From: Patiria pectinifera | Taxonomy: Eukaryota; Echinodermata; Asteroidea; Valvatida; Asterinidae | Length of the DNA stretch: 64,000 nt | Assembly (NCBI GenBank): GCA_029964075.1 | Contig: CM057129.1 | Span: 11,027,430-11,091,429, forward strand | Direction: 5' to 3' | In this document: positions 11,241 through 24,058 of the stretch, piece after piece | Numbering within the stretch: the stretch's first letter is position 1 | Layout of the letters: the number at the start of each line of letters is the position of its first letter | Notes under the pieces: generated by a model | Seen by the model: only the letters and a program-made list of their open reading frames with translations | What the model was told of the DNA's origin: nothing | Databases searched by the model: none | Translations under genes and position numbers: made by a program

Positions 11241-12840
11241 TGAATTGTTTCGATTTATTTAGGATTGCACGAGGAATCAAATCATAGTCAAGATGGCGGC
11301 CAAAGTAGATTTAACTTAAATCTGGGTGCGCCTGGGTGCATTATATGAATGCACTTAACTCAGATGAAACGTACTGTTATACAACAGTGCATTTTGTTCA
11401 AGTCAGCCTCTCAAATTGGAGCACAAGGGAAGAGGAGAGGGGCCAAGGTCCTCCACTGGCGGGGGCAGTGAGGGGAAGGGGGAAGAAGTGGAGGGGCAAG
11501 CAGTGAGATGGGAGGGGGAGAAGGGGGAAGGGGAAGGGGGGCTCATGTACCCCGTGTCTATAGTCGTGCCATGGGTAAGGCATTGCTATTTATTATTGGG
11601 GATTTTAAAGACTGAGATACATTACATACAAGTTGAAAGAAAGTTAATTGAACTTCGATGAACTTTGCGTCAGCCTTGTATCATATTTCAGCAGTCTCGT
11701 ATTGTTGGACGTGCGTTTTTAGAATTGTGTAAAACCCAGTCCGAATGAACATTCCCAGAAAGGCAGGAATGTATGAAGTGCTTTGATTGACCTACAAATT
11801 AGCTAAACTAATGACACAGTTCAACAAGAGAAGGTAAAATGAATTAAGATGAATATCCCTCCATATAGACAAGATAGGCATGTTTTGCATGACCAGATTT
11901 CCTGTGTTTGTTATTTATTGACTTCCGCATAACGAGTCATCCTGAACTTTAGCCTTGGTGATATCCGGACAAATTAATCACACCAGAAGGTGTCATTCTG
12001 TTTGTTTAATCATCTCGACATTTAATAATCTCTTAAGCAATGGCGTAGCGCCGATATAAGTGTGGGGTGCGGTCGTTGAACGACCACAAGCCCTTCCCCC
12101 TCTTCCCAAACCCGGTGGAAAAAAGCCACTGATGTGTTTAGGGGCTTCACATTGATGGCCATGTTCCGAAGCCAGAGACGAAGCCTAAACTTACAAAGCG
12201 CCCGAAGTCAAATTAAGGCCTACTGTAGTAAGGTGTTTCCTAAACTGCGGCTTCGTTCCGTGTTCGGCTTTGGGCATGCGGTTTTGCAATGGAGCTGCAG
12301 CTGTATATATGGAATGAAGCCGGGACTTGGAAAACCCCGCAAGTCACTTTCTCGGCATTATAGTCTCCGATCAAAACGCCTTGCTGTTTCGCCTCACGGT
12401 CATATACCGGTGAGAGTCAGGTTGAACTTGTGAAAAGGCTTCAGTTAGGCCATTATTTTGACCAGCAGAGTTAATTCCTTGTTATTATTTGGGGAACCGT
12501 CAACTTGGAACTGGTGAAGATCTGGGGATGGAGAGGATGTCGAGTGGAAATGGACGTTACGTAGCTATTGAGGGCATTGCTCTAGAATGTATGTACATGT
12601 TGTAGCATACACGCGTGCGTTGATTGTTAATACTTAAAAAAAATGTTGATGAAATACACAAACAAATTGAAACTAAAACTCTATTAATGCAAACATAAAC
12701 AAAACAATTTGTTTATGGCTGTCAGATAAGAGAAACAGTCAATTAATACGGTAATGTATTAAATAGGCAATACTAAATGTGAATATGAGAGGTGCAGAGA
12801 ATTACATGTTAATAGTCAATGACGAAAATATAGAATAATA
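11241..12840. other. Unit E 5' flank
   Basis: Diverged copy of the 5' flanks of units F (2,470-3,870) and D (21,900-23,400). It includes a purine-rich low-complexity stretch at 11,420-11,550. The open frames over that stretch are composition artefacts. No gene was seen. Confidence 0.6.
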
Positions 12841-12841
12841 A

Positions 12842-13012
12842 GGGAATAAATGTGTGCTTGCGTGGTGTCAAACACTAGTTTATTTAAGACTGATTGGAGT
12901 CTGGAATGCTTATAATTACCCAAGGCGAAGCAGAAGGCAATTATCAGCATTCCAGACACCAACCAGTCTTAAACATGGTGTTTAATACCGACCTAGCACA
13001 TATTTATTCCCA
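12842..13012. repeat. 171-bp foldback hairpin element
   Basis: GGGAATAAA at the left pairs with TTTATTCCC at the right, and an inner pair of roughly 37-bp arms (TCTGGAATGC region against GCATTCCAGA) surrounds a 16-nt loop near 12,923-12,938. Target duplication was not resolved. It is probably a small non-autonomous DNA transposon. Confidence 0.75.
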
Positions 13013-13110
13013 TTCATATATAACCTTTCGGTCAAAAAAATAAAAACTTTTCGGTTCAAAAGTCAAATCTCGTTTTTCCAGAGGCTGGCTCGAGTAGGCC
13101 TATGGATTTT

Positions 13111-13440
13111 TCACTTAATTCTGTCCCGCACGAGGGGGGCCAGTTTGTCTGTCGATTCTACATCGGTGTCCTTTTGCAACACCCCGGTGTAAGATATTTT
13201 CGATCTTCCTCGTCTCCTGTTGGTTTCCAGAGAATGACTTTGTGTGCCTCCAGCTGCGAGTGCTGGTAACAGACGCCTGCTAACTGCACCCGACCGGCTG
13301 TGATTTTGTCTCCGACTCGTAGGAGTTAGAGTCCATGTTTCGCATCCATACAGTAGCACTGATCGATGGCTGCTCGATAAGTGTTTGAAATCGGAGTTGC
13401 TGTCTCCACCTGCCCGGAGCAAACTGGTTTTAAGGCGCAA
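13111..13440 (-). mobile_element. RTE-like LINE reverse-transcriptase C-terminus remnant
   Basis: The minus frame contains VLLYGCETWTLT, the signature just past the reverse-transcriptase core, and then RRRGRSKISYTGVLQKDT and a D-R near the end, matching the RGRP-K-TY-D-L-x-D-T tail of RTE-like polyproteins. The sequence that should lie between them is shortened. It is a decayed fragment. Confidence 0.7.
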
Positions 13441-16400
13441 GAAACCCGCCTTCAGACCTCAAGCCCTCATTTCTAAACGGAGATCGGCAAGTGAAGCCGG
13501 GCAGTAGGAGTTTGAATTAGGAAAGGCTATTTGAGACATTGATTACAATTATGGAACATTTCATGGAAGAGGAGTGGCTCAATCCTCCTCACCGCCCCGA
13601 TCATCCTAAGACATTTAGACCCCATTATTTAGTAGCTCTGAGATCCATTTTCTCACCTCTTTCATCTGCAGCGTTGTGCACTGATTACGATTGCTAAACT
13701 GCTGTGCTACCCTGTCGCAAATTGTGAGTGTTCTACTGGATATCAAATAACCTCCTTAGGGTACCCCAGTAAATAGGCCAGAGATCCATCCCCTGAGCTC
13801 ATGAATAAAAGTTACACATTCAAATTATTCTATATTTGAGAGCCATGGAATTAGTGGATTGAAGATTATGACATTGTACCTCTGGTCTGGACTTTTTTTT
13901 TGGGGGGGGGGGTTCCGACTTATTTTTTAGGAATTTGTATGATCATTTTTTTTGACACAGCTGTGGGGAGGGGGGTTGACCCCCCCCCCGGATCCGCGCC
14001 TGGACAGGTTGTGTGCCATAAACGTCAAAATATGATTCCAACCGGGAGTAGGCCTATATGTCAAAATGGTTTTGTGCTTTTACTTCCCTGTGAAATCGAT
14101 TGACGTCTTTAAAACAAAAGGTTTTTTTTTTAAGTGTTTGAAACACTTGAAATAAAGTGTAACAATAGGATCGGAGTTGAAAATACGGAAGGTAGTTTAT
14201 TAAATCATCAAAAGCTAGAGTTTTGAATAATATTAAATTACTTTTTCTAAGTAGTTACATTCGATACATCTGACATTATGATTACTTCGTGTTGTAAACA
14301 CTTTTCTAACAACCAGTTTGTGTATTGTAACTGACAAGCGCTACATTTTATTACGTGATAGTGTCGTATTTTTCCAACAAATATTGGCGTAAAATCATAA
14401 ACGGGTATTTGATAAGAATTAAACTCTCAAAGTCAATTTGGTCTAACTTTAATTCAAAAACCACATACTAAATTGTCTGAATTCCAATTAAAATGTTTGA
14501 GGCAAAACATAAAGTGTACAGTGAAATCTCGATAAGTCAAACTCTGATTACTCGAAACAACTGTCAAGTCAAGCAAAGAATCCATTCCCTTCAGTAGTAT
14601 AACATTAATATACATAGTTGTTTCACTCAAAACTCTGCAGAAGTCAAATTTTGGTCCTGTTCCTTTGAGGTTTGACTTTTAGGACATTTAAGATTTTTTT
14701 CTGAGTCCATTTTGGTGCAATTCAAATACAACCTCGTTTTAAAAAGAACATTTTGAAGATTTATAAATGATTTGGGGGCGTGTCAACTATGGTTTTTTTT
14801 CTCGGAAACACACATTTTCAAGTGTTTCTGGAAATATTTTTGGAAAATCAATGTTTGAAAACGTGTCTGAAGACAAGCTTCTGATGACAAAATGCTTGCA
14901 TTGTTAGCACGAGTGGATCCAGAGGCCGTGATCCTACAACAAAACTTTAAAACCAAAAGAATAAGCAATCCCACCGCTCCCGCATCGTCTGCACTGTTAT
15001 ATGCGTTTTTGTCGCATTCTGCTTCGTGGCATTATTAAGTGTAATCAGTGGGGTTGTATTTTGACGAATAAATGTTCAAAAATTACATTCTTTTATTTCC
15101 CCTTTTTAGATTTTATTTGATGTTCTTTTACTTGGCTGTTGCCTTGATATATCTCAGAGGTGATTTTGAATTCATTTATATCAAAACTATAGATACACGT
15201 GTGTTGAGTTATAAACCCGGAGTAATTGGGTAGACACGTTTTTCATTGGATATTGCCCAGTTTAGTTGTGAATATATTTATGTGGAAACAGAACAAGATT
15301 CACGAAATTTAGCTTTTCTTCAGAAGAACCATTTGTATAATTTTTTTTTTTTTAAAGAAAATGCACATTTTGGCCGGTCAAATTGTCATCGATGTCACGA
15401 AGAGCCACACCTGTGGATTTTGAAGAAAAAGCGTTTTTGAGATAATCGTAAAAGAAATTCCTCAAATTTAAAACTGCAACAACAACTGCTGCTTTGTAAC
15501 ACCTTTCACACGATTCATTTGAACATTCACATGATTCTTTGAACGGTAAACGTTTATGTAAACCCATTAATTAGATTCAACATAATAGTTAATTAGCCAA
15601 CACCAATTAGTAAAGATGCGTGTCCCTTCGTAAAAACGAATATCCAGGTTTCTTACATTTAGGCCCTTCTGTTGAACGTGATTTTCCACAGGCAAGAGGC
15701 GCGCGTATTACACGCGCAACTGATAATGTAATAACGATGTGTGGCTCTTCGTCAAAACGAAAATCTCACTTAACCTGCTTCTATGCCTTTTCGTCCAACC
15801 GATACGTTTTGTACGCGTTCAAGACACGTCCGTGTATCTACGTGATAACACAAAATGCACTAATTGAGATGCCTGTCCTTTGCATCATCAATGAAATCAA
15901 GAATTTAATGATGTTTTACTTACAGAAGCATGTCAAAATGGTTTACGGTACAATATTTTCAAGTAAAGTAGTGAAAAAAAACCTCGAAATCAAAAATGGT
16001 CATTTTTGACATATGTGGCTCTTCGTAAAAAACGGTGAAAAAATTACATGTATGTATACGCACACATTACTTCCGGTTTAATGATGTCCACAGTAAAAAA
16101 AAAGCTGAATATTGATTTGTTTCAGGGACGATACCTACTGCTTCATGACGTGAGGAGAACTTCTACAATACAAAACATGACAATGAATGAAGAAGTGTAT
16201 GTATTAATAACATGTGACTTCTGGTTAAATGACGTCACAGCATTTGGCAGCCGAAGCCCAAATTTGTACAGCAAATCGTTATTTTGTTACGTACATAGTC
16301 ATGGATACTGATCAAATAATTGACTGGCATAAAAAAGCCGAAACTCGATTACTTCAAATTCTTTCTACAACAACTTCCAGTCAGTCGGATTTTGAAACCT

Positions 16401-16778
16401 TGAAACAAGTGATTAAAAAAATGTCTTTTACGTGCCTCTAGAGGGCGTCCTTTGTGAGGATGACGTCATCGTGGCGTTTTTTTTGGTGTTTAGCATCCCT
16501 CACTAAACATTTCCATCATTTGATTTTAGTAAAACGCTTCCGTTTTCAAATTACATTTAATTCTCAATGCACTTCCAGTAACACCGGAAGTAAATACCAA
16601 GCGATTGAATGTGTTCGGAAATGAGACATGTTTCCCAAGGCATCATGTACATCCACAGTGAAATGAACAAGGTGCTATTTAGCATGTCAGTGCAGTTCAA
16701 ACGATATAGTTCAAACTATTTTGTCAAATTTTAAACATATCATTTGATGTGCAAGGACATCGTGATGACGTCACAAAA
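13441..16778. other. Intergenic and 3' flank of unit D
   Basis: G- and C-runs flank 13,900-13,990. Positions 14,140-14,960 match the 3' flank block of the other units. Three copies of a TGTGGCTCTTCGT-like motif occur at 15,740-16,030. No gene with supportable coding features was found. Confidence 0.5.
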
Positions 16779-17314
16779 GCTTGTAAACACCATCAATTCC
16801 AGGAGAGGTCAACGACCAACTCCAGGCTGGAGACGACCCCGTGGCCGTCCCAGATCATCATGGTTGGAACAACTCGGACGGCCTAGCCAGATTGACTGCA
16901 TGTGGAATGAGGCTGTAGGACGTGGACACAGGAGATCGGCGCGATGGACCTATGATGTCTATGCAGACGAGTGAGTGAGTGAGTGAATGACATCATGATG
17001 ACGTCACAAAACGTCAAGATATTTTACACAGTTGACTAAAGTTCAAATTCGTACCAGGATTCATCCTTCTCCATTGATCCGTTACGTAGAAATTAGTCGT
17101 TTTTTTTAGGCTTCTCTGTGCATTTTATATTTAGATGACTTTTACCCTCCAGTTCCCCCGGCTTTGCATTTGGTAATCAAAATGTGAATCAAATATGATC
17201 ACAAAGTGCTGTTCATTTTGTTCACGAGTTATAAAATGATAGGAAATAGTGATACATCTATTTTGAACCAAACTTGCTTGTAATTTGATAGCCAATGGCG
17301 ACATCATGACGTCA
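16230..17314. promoter_or_regulatory. Cluster of full CRE palindromes (TGACGTCA)
   Basis: Perfect 8-mers lie at 16,230-16,237, 16,461-16,468, 16,766-16,773, 16,999-17,006 and 17,307-17,314. Two of them (16,766 and 16,999) are copies made by a LINE target-site duplication, so four are independent. The octamer is the canonical CREB/ATF site. The cluster lies 0.5-1.6 kb 3' of the unit D coding exon; function is inference. Confidence 0.45.
16779..16988 (+). mobile_element. 5'-truncated LINE with (GTGA)n tail and 23-bp target duplication
   Basis: The plus frame reads RRPRGRPRSSWLEQLGRP and ends in stop TGA, matching the very C-terminus of non-LTR retroelement polyproteins. A short GAGT/GTGA microsatellite tail follows at 16,969-16,988. 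Flanking direct repeats at 16,756-16,778 and 16,989-17,011 agree at 22 of 23 positions. This is a clear target-primed insertion of only about 210 bp. Confidence 0.85.
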
Positions 17315-17812
17315 GAGTAATATCACACGCCTGGGATCAGGTTTGAGGTTTGTTCTAAGTTTCACGTGAATGTTGTGTACAGTTAAGAAGAAAATTTGCA
17401 AAGAAATATCTTCATGGACAAAAGGACGAGAAAATCGATTGAAATTATCTGTATTAACCGCCAGTATCAATGTCCGCTTGACAGTCGTTATTATTATTAG
17501 GCATGTTGAATTCATAATTGTACTAAGATAGTATAAATGAAATATTCAAGATATTTTCATAAGAAATTTTTTTTATTCCACAGTGTATACAAAACCGTTG
17601 TCAACAAGTGTAAGTATCATTTTTAATGTCTATCAATAATATATCTAGTGTATACAAGATGTGCGTGTGGGTAACGCAAAACAAATAATGACAGTTCAAC
17701 AACAATTTCTCTTAATTCGGTGGTTATTTTTTCCGCAAAATGGAATGCAATTTTTTTTTTAAGTATTCAGCAACACGATGCTCTTATGTATTTATGTGTG
17801 GTGATATTTTAT
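17012..17812. other. 3' flank of unit D; no gene seen
   Basis: AT-rich sequence with one CRE palindrome (17,307). A TTTATT (AATAAA on minus) at about 17,573 could be a polyadenylation signal for the unit D gene. The downstream donor-like GTAAGTG of units A, B and E was not seen here. Confidence 0.4.
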
Positions 17813-18634
17813 TTATTCGGGGTAAAGGAGGAAGCCGCTAAATGAGGTGTGGTGATTGGAAGGACCACTCACTCTACCACTCATGGTAAGATACACCGTG
17901 TCTCCTTGCTGCAGAACCAGCACCGCGCTCCCAGACATCGGCTCCCAGTGACTTGCAGTGCTATAGCCAGTGATAACCGCGTCGTCGTTCTTCCGGAGCT
18001 GGACGTACAGTGAGCTGCTGGAAGGATATTTGGTCATAGAAAACATGAACACGTAGGTGCCCGACACACTACACGTAAATGTGCCAGTCTCGAGATCGAA
18101 ACTGGTACCCGGCAGTAGCGTCGCGGTCTGCTGGAAGGGCAAACGGGTGTTACTGCTCGTAGACACATCTGAAGCACTCGACCTCGTCACGGTGAATGCC
18201 ACCCGCTGGTTGGAGTCGTCTGGTGTCTCCCCTGGCTCACCCTTTTGACCTTTGACGCCAGTCTGACCGGTTGCTCCAACTAACCCTGGTGTACCCCTCG
18301 GACCTACCTTGCCGGGCAACCCTACCCCGTCGTCCCCAGGGTTCCCAGGTGTTCCCCGCTCACCCATAGGTCCAATAGGCCCAATCTCACCTTCGTGACC
18401 CTGCTGACCTGCATCGCCCTTTGACCCCGGCTGACCGTACGGCCCCATCGGTCCTGCTGGTCCAGGCAGACCTGGTATGCCGGGTATTGCGGCAGGTCCT
18501 TGGCAGCACTGCTGACACACCTGAGAAGAAGGACCATCACCGTCCGAGGGAACCGGCCCAGTAACGGAAGCTCGGAGCTTGACAAAGTTACCGAGGAGTA
18601 GGGCGATCGATAAAATTGCCACACAGATCTTCAT
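17813..18634 (-). CDS. Unit D secreted collagen-C1q domain protein (273 aa)
   Basis: One coding exon encodes a signal peptide ([18 protein letters not shown]), a VCQQCC cysteine cluster likely to cross-link chains, an unbroken Gly-X-Y stalk of about 28 triplets ending KGQKGEPGE, and a C-terminal C1q domain of about 130 residues ([37 protein letters not shown]). C1q domains form trimers and bind varied ligands in secreted recognition proteins. The start was placed at 18,634 because CTGTACAG directly before ATG is a splice acceptor; an open frame extending 33 codons further is intron. The stalk differs from other units by one lost triplet and one gained triplet. The stop TAA overlaps AATAAA. 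Ligand unknown. Confidence 0.9.
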   Translation of the reverse strand: MKICVAILSIALLLGNFVKLRASVTGPVPSDGDGPSSQVCQQCCQGPAAIPGIPGLPGPAGPMGPYGQPGSKGDAGQQGHEGEIGPIGPMGERGTPGNPGDDGVGLPGKVGPRGTPGLVGATGQTGVKGQKGEPGETPDDSNQRVAFTVTRSSASDVSTSSNTRLPFQQTATLLPGTSFDLETGTFTCSVSGTYVFMFSMTKYPSSSSLYVQLRKNDDAVITGYSTASHWEPMSGSAVLVLQQGDTVYLTMSGRVSGPSNHHTSFSGFLLYPE

Positions 18635-20032
18635 CTGTACAGAAAAATAACAATAAAATACGTAAACATGAGAACAAATTAAATGCCGGGAAAATGATCT
18701 ATGAGAGAAAAAATATTGAAAGCATGCAGACAAACTGGGGAATCACATCTTGGCCGGAGTAAGACTTATGAAAAGTTGCCGTTGTTTGAAAAAAAAGAAA
18801 GAATAATTATGGATGTTAACATTTTTTGTATGCTGAGTCAAAACTAATCTAATTTGAAAAGCTTCTATTTAACTATCTCACTGAACGAAATTCATTTTCC
18901 TAAATGCAGGTGGATTTTCTTTAATGTCTCATCCAAAAGTTCAAATCAGAAATCAGCGCTGATCAGTTTATACATTAATTGCTTATAAAAGTAGCCTAAT
19001 AATAAAGCCGGAATTGCGCACTGTGAAAGATGTCTTTGTTCCAAGACGTTACTACCTGCGTTTGTGTACGTGTGTAATCATACTACTAATGAACACTTTA
19101 GCAAAACAATTGTTTTCAATCAACAGAGGGCGCACTTCAATGCATTACAGAAGTGGAAGTAAGAGATTGATCGCACTTTAATCTACACTCGTTGAATATA
19201 CACAGTGAATAGGAATCAAATACGTTGCAGAATCGATAATAGATTTTTATTGCGGGCCTATAGTGCAATATAATTTTTGCGCGGAAAAAAAAAATATATT
19301 CAACGAACGTCTTGGAACCAAGTCTAACTGTGAACTACCAAACTGACAAAGTTCAAAAGTGCAAAAGGTATTGCGATCCGACTCATTCATAACTCCAATA
19401 AGACAGCCATGTGTTAGGGGTCCGGATTTCCTGCATCCGTTCTTCCGTGACCAACTTTGCATCCAAAATTGTTTAGAGTGATTGCTGAAAACATGTTTCA
19501 ATGTACATCGCAAAATATATTGGTGTTTGAATAGGAAGGGTTTGAATCAACAGAGAAAAATAAACGAGGTAGAATATACGGTGATATTTGATTTTACAGG
19601 TCGGAATATTCAGGGTAGAGCTTATCCCAAAACAATGTTTTATTACATGTGAAAGAATGACAGTGCACAAATTTCGATCACCAGGAACCATTCTAAATTG
19701 TAAACTATTCGTAAATTAGCCGAAAATTTGAAAGGAATGCAGTCAAACCTTAATAGCCATGTTTTGTCAATGAAAAGTACCGTGACTGTGATTCTGTACA
19801 GTAATGCGCTATTATTGCAACGAGATATCAAGTGAGTTTTCAAGACCCATAAAGCAACCAGTCATGTAGTGTTTGGTTTTTTTTTAAAAGAATTTACGAT
19901 CGACGTTTTATTTTATCATTTTAACCCAAAAGGTTTAGAAATGAACATAAACAAAACGACGAAGTCTCCCACCTCATCACATCTCTATTATGATGCTTGA
20001 TTTGTGGTAAATGCCAAGTAACAGACACTAAC
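18635..20032 (-). other. Unit D intron 2
   Basis: It begins with GTTAGTG after exon 2 and ends with CTGTACAG next to the ATG. No independent gene was seen; the open frames near 19,247-19,843 carry no recognisable domain. Confidence 0.7.
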
Positions 20033-20095
20033 CTTCAAGTAATGTTCTTCAAACCTATCACCAAAGGAATCCTCAACACTCGAGCAGATTGCTGG
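20033..20095 (-). other. Unit D exon 2 (5' UTR)
   Basis: A 63-nt ATG-free exon, with acceptor TTTCAG and donor GAAG/GTTAGTG. It contains CTCGAGTGTTGAGGATTC, the segment best conserved between units. Confidence 0.75.
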
Positions 20096-20426
20096 CTGAA
20101 AAACATAGCAACAACAATGATTTACTAAAAATCCGCTCGGAGATAACTCCGGAGGAGGAGGCATAGCTGAATTTCACAAATAAAACTCTCTCTGTCGGGG
20201 CAAACTGTCATTTGGATTGATTATTTCCAGTGAAGAACTATACAACGGCTTGAATGGATTCACACAAAAGTTTACAAAAAATAAGTTCTCACAAACAGGA
20301 TTCTATTCTTTTTTTTTATCTTTAGAAAAAAAAAAACAAGTTTAGGCAGTGCAAGTTTATTTGCAAATGCCCGGAAAAGTAACTAACGGTTAAAAAAAAA
20401 AACAATTATCATGTTGCGGCCATTTT

Positions 20427-20611
20427 GAGTTTTTTTCCCCTTTTAAATCAACGTTTACGTTGATTTAAAAGAGAAAAAATAACTCAATAATAATTGTGTG
20501 CAAAAAAGGAACCAGACTATTAATTTTCCTCCAGCCTCGATTTGCTTACAAGCAAATCGAGGCTTGAGGAAAATTAATAGTCTGGTTCCTTTTTTTGCAC
20601 ACAATTATTAT
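20427..20611. repeat. Two adjacent palindromes created inside intron 1
   Basis: The first has arms of 15 perfect bases around a TT loop (20,440-20,471), with weaker pairing outward to about 20,427-20,487. The second has about 60-bp arms meeting at GCTTACAAGC (centre near 20,549). Copy F (1,041-1,115) has a single un-inverted version, so the inverted copies arose after the duplication. Confidence 0.85.
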
Positions 20612-21420
20612 CATTCAGGACTGTGATTGGATACAGGGGGACATGACGTAAATGGTGGCAGCATGATAAAGGTCTATGACAGAAACTCAATGCTCAAAAG
20701 GACGATAGGACTGGAATCAAATACCCTGTGAAAATTGTATAAAAAACCTTAACATGGAATGGGTTTTCAAAATAATGTCCCCGCGTGCACATTGTTTTTA
20801 ATGCGTGTGTTTGCAACGGAATCCTTTTCCAAGACTGAATTCCTGACCAAAACATTGTGCATACATTTTTCTCAGAGTGTATATTACCCACTGGGCTCAA
20901 ACTTCAACAGGTTAGTTCTTATACACCCTACTTCAGATTCTATGGAATTTGGTCTCATACCAAGGAAGTAGTGGCGGTAATATTACAGGTGGACTACCAC
21001 AATTAAGTTACAGTCGCTAAAAAATAATGAATATTTTGGTATGAGAACTCAGGGTACTGGTTTTACTTTTAGCGTCAGCCACCATATGTCTGTCAACTGA
21101 ATGTGCATTAAAATATTTAGAAATTCTGAACATTTCTGTACAACCACTCAACATTCCAAATGTTAATCAAAAAACCACTATCGTTGTTCGTAAAAAAAAA
21201 AAAAAAATCAACAGAATCTCAGTGGCATGCTGAGTGGAACCCTACATGTAAACATGACTGAATTCATGCGAGAGCTTGCGCTTCAGTTTTTTTTTAGGGG
21301 GTCAGTACAGCAGAAGGCCCGCATAAAAAAAATTGTACAAACATCAACTGCATACACTGATTTCTACAAATGAATCCCAGGGAGCACTATAAACGTAAAA
21401 CAATTGTTTGTAAAACTCAC

Positions 21421-21508
21421 CTAGCAAATCTCGTTCTTGTTGTTCTCACAGTTAGATCTCTCTCTCGGCTTGTCGTCAGAGGCTGAAGAGGAGCTACGGT
21501 TGCCTGTG
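21421..21508 (-). other. Unit D exon 1 (5' UTR)
   Basis: Donor GTGAGT with GT at 21,419-21,420 after GATTTGCTAG; ATG-free. The 5' end is estimated from the TATA-like box at 21,533-21,541. Confidence 0.75.
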
Positions 21509-21531
21509 AGGGGAAAAGTGGGCGCTCGTGC

Positions 21532-21900
21532 CTTAAATATTACCATCGATTTCCTGAGCAGTGACTGAGGAAAATGGCTCGGTTTGTGATTGGTCCCTGC
21601 GCACTGTCAATCACACACCACTGACTCGCTTCATATTAATGAGACGGATGCTATAAGTTGATGTGGTCCAGGCTATATAGTCACTATAAAAACTTAGATC
21701 ACCGACACTGAAACAGCCGCATGGTATTGGTGGACACTGTATGGATGTCGGTGACACATCTAAAACACGTGTTTTGTGATTGACACACACAACCTGTCAA
21801 TCACAGACCACTCACTTGTGATCACCGACTTGTTGGGTCACTAACTTCAATTGGTGGATAGAGAAGTGACGTACATCGGCCGTGATTCATTCAATGAGCA
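21532..21900 (-). promoter_or_regulatory. Unit D promoter
   Basis: TATA-like AATATTTAAG and a CCAAT box near 21,590 lead a proximal TGTCAATCA. The distal module has CACGTG (21,766-21,771), TGATTGACA (21,777-21,785) and TGTCAATCA (21,795-21,803), then a CCAAT box and TGACGTA near 21,850-21,875. Confidence 0.65.
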
Positions 21901-24058
21901 GTTTGCACTTCAGTCAATAATTGTGAGGATATGTTATTCGGGATTTTATGTGGAATTAAATCTTAGTCAAGCCAGCGGCAATACTACTAACTTCGTGGGG
22001 TGTCAGAACCCGGGGTGTTTTTGTTCTTCATATGGTCCATGCAATACATTCAAATGAAAGGTGTTATTACAACAGTGCATTTCCAATAAGGATTTAAAAA
22101 TGGGGGGGGGGCGGGCACCGGCTTCCACTGGAGGAGGAGGGGAAGAACATGTCCCCGTGTCCCCCGTAGTTGTGCCCCTGAGTTAGGCTTTGCTATTGAA
22201 GACTTGAAGAAAAAAACAACAAATAAATACGAGTTGGAAGAAAGTTAAATGAACTTCGTTAAACTGTACGCATCATATCCGGTCCGCGTATCACTGCGGC
22301 CCTTTTACGGTGGAAGTGCGTTTTTGAGCTTGTGTTTCTCTAAGTCCCTATAATCAGTCCCCAAAATGTAAGAATGTATGACCGGTGATGATGAACCTTA
22401 AAACCACCCATTCACGAGCTAAAATAATGACACAGTTCAACAATAGCATGTACAATATTTCAAAATAAATACCCCCTCTCTCGATATAAACAAAATAGGC
22501 ATGTATGGTTTGACCAGATTTCCGGTGTTTGTTATTGTATGACTTCCGCATAACGATTTATTCTGAAGTAGGTTTGGTGTATCCGGAAAAATAAATCACA
22601 CTAGAATGTGCAATTCTGTATATCCAACATCATCAAATTTTAACAATCTCTTAAGCAAAGCATTGCGATGATGGGGGTCGGGTCGGGTAGTTGAATGACC
22701 ACACGCCCCCCTCCCCAACCCGGTGGGGGAAAAAAAGAAAACGACGAAGCTACTGATCTAATTAGGGCCTAAACTTAATGGCCATGGTCCCATGCCGGGG
22801 ACGAAGCCTAGGTTTACAAAACGCTCGAAGTCACAAGACCCAAACTGGTTTTTTCTAATCTCCGGCTACGTTCCTTTTCTGGTTTCGGGTATGAGGTTTT
22901 GCAATGGAGCTGGATATGGATATGGAATGAAGCCGGGATTTGAAAAAGTCACTCTCTCGACGTTTATATAGTCTTCGTTAAAAACGCCTGGTTGTTTCGC
23001 CACTCGGTCAAATACCGGAGCGAGTCAGGATGACCTCGTGAAAAGGCTACAGTTAGGCTATTAATTTTGACCAGCAGAGCAACTTCCTTGTTATTATTTG
23101 GGGAATCGCCAACTTTGAAAATGAGGAAACCTGGGGGTTGGGAGAGTGTTTGGTGGGGATGGACGCTGCCTGACTATTGAGGGCACTGTTGTAGAATGCA
23201 TGTACATACGCCTACGTATATAGTGTTTATGCTTGAAATAAGAATGTAATGCAAACAAAAACAAAACAATAAACATGTTTATGGCTGTCTTATTTGAAAT
23301 CCGGTCAGTGAATAAATTATCATGTGGGCAAAAAAAAAATAATGTGAATGTGATAGGTGCAGAAAATCATATGTCAATAGTCAATGACGAAAATAATAGA
23401 ATAATAATAAATAATTATAAGTAATTGAGCAGATGTTCGTTTACATGTGCAGCGTTTCTTAACAAAATGTAGTAGGCAAAAAACATTTTTTTTCTGAGGA
23501 AACTATCTATATATATTTTAAACACCATGTGATGATTGAGTTTCTCAACCAAAACAAGATTTTTGTTCTGTGATTTGGACCTTTTGTTTAAAAATTACGT
23601 ATGCAAAGCCCGTAATGACTGTCAAAATCTTGGAACGATTGCGTCATTTACATTGATGAGCTCCAGGTTCTCGCCAGCATACGTGTAACTATAAATGAAA
23701 ATTGAGCCGATAATGGATCCATTGCCCAGGATACCTGCCCAAACAACAAGTGTTTCCTTTGGTTGTGGGGAATGTCATAATGTGAAGTCCCTTGGAGGGT
23801 TGTTGATTTGAACATAATCTCCTGACATTGTGTGTGTTTACGTTTCCATCTATTAGAATGTAGCTTCTTGCCCATGATGTCCCGAAGGAATCTGTCTGTG
23901 CGATAAGTTAGTAGGCCCCGTGGGTTAATTACAAGATTCTTCTTCGTCGATAGCACTCCTCCTCTGCATGACGTAGGGGTGCCAATTCCAGTCTTGTGAT
24001 CCGGTAAAGGTTACTGGGCTGATGTTAGGCAGCGTATTTACGCCTCGCACTCACCACT

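Larger units (their letters stand above)
20243..24030. repeat. Segmental duplication, copy D (pairs with 857-4,285)
   Basis: Matches copy F through intron 1, exon 1, promoter and 5' flank. Differences include the nested inverted repeat at 20,427-20,611, the absence of the 613-bp MITE, and about 375 extra bp near 23,220-23,595. The end of the match near 24,030 marks a duplication breakpoint. Confidence 0.85.

Noticed and set aside
18635-18733. Thirty-three-codon N-terminal extension of the unit D frame
   Set aside because: A splice acceptor lies directly before the inner ATG, sister units start there, and the extension is intron-like; the same applies to nine codons in unit A.
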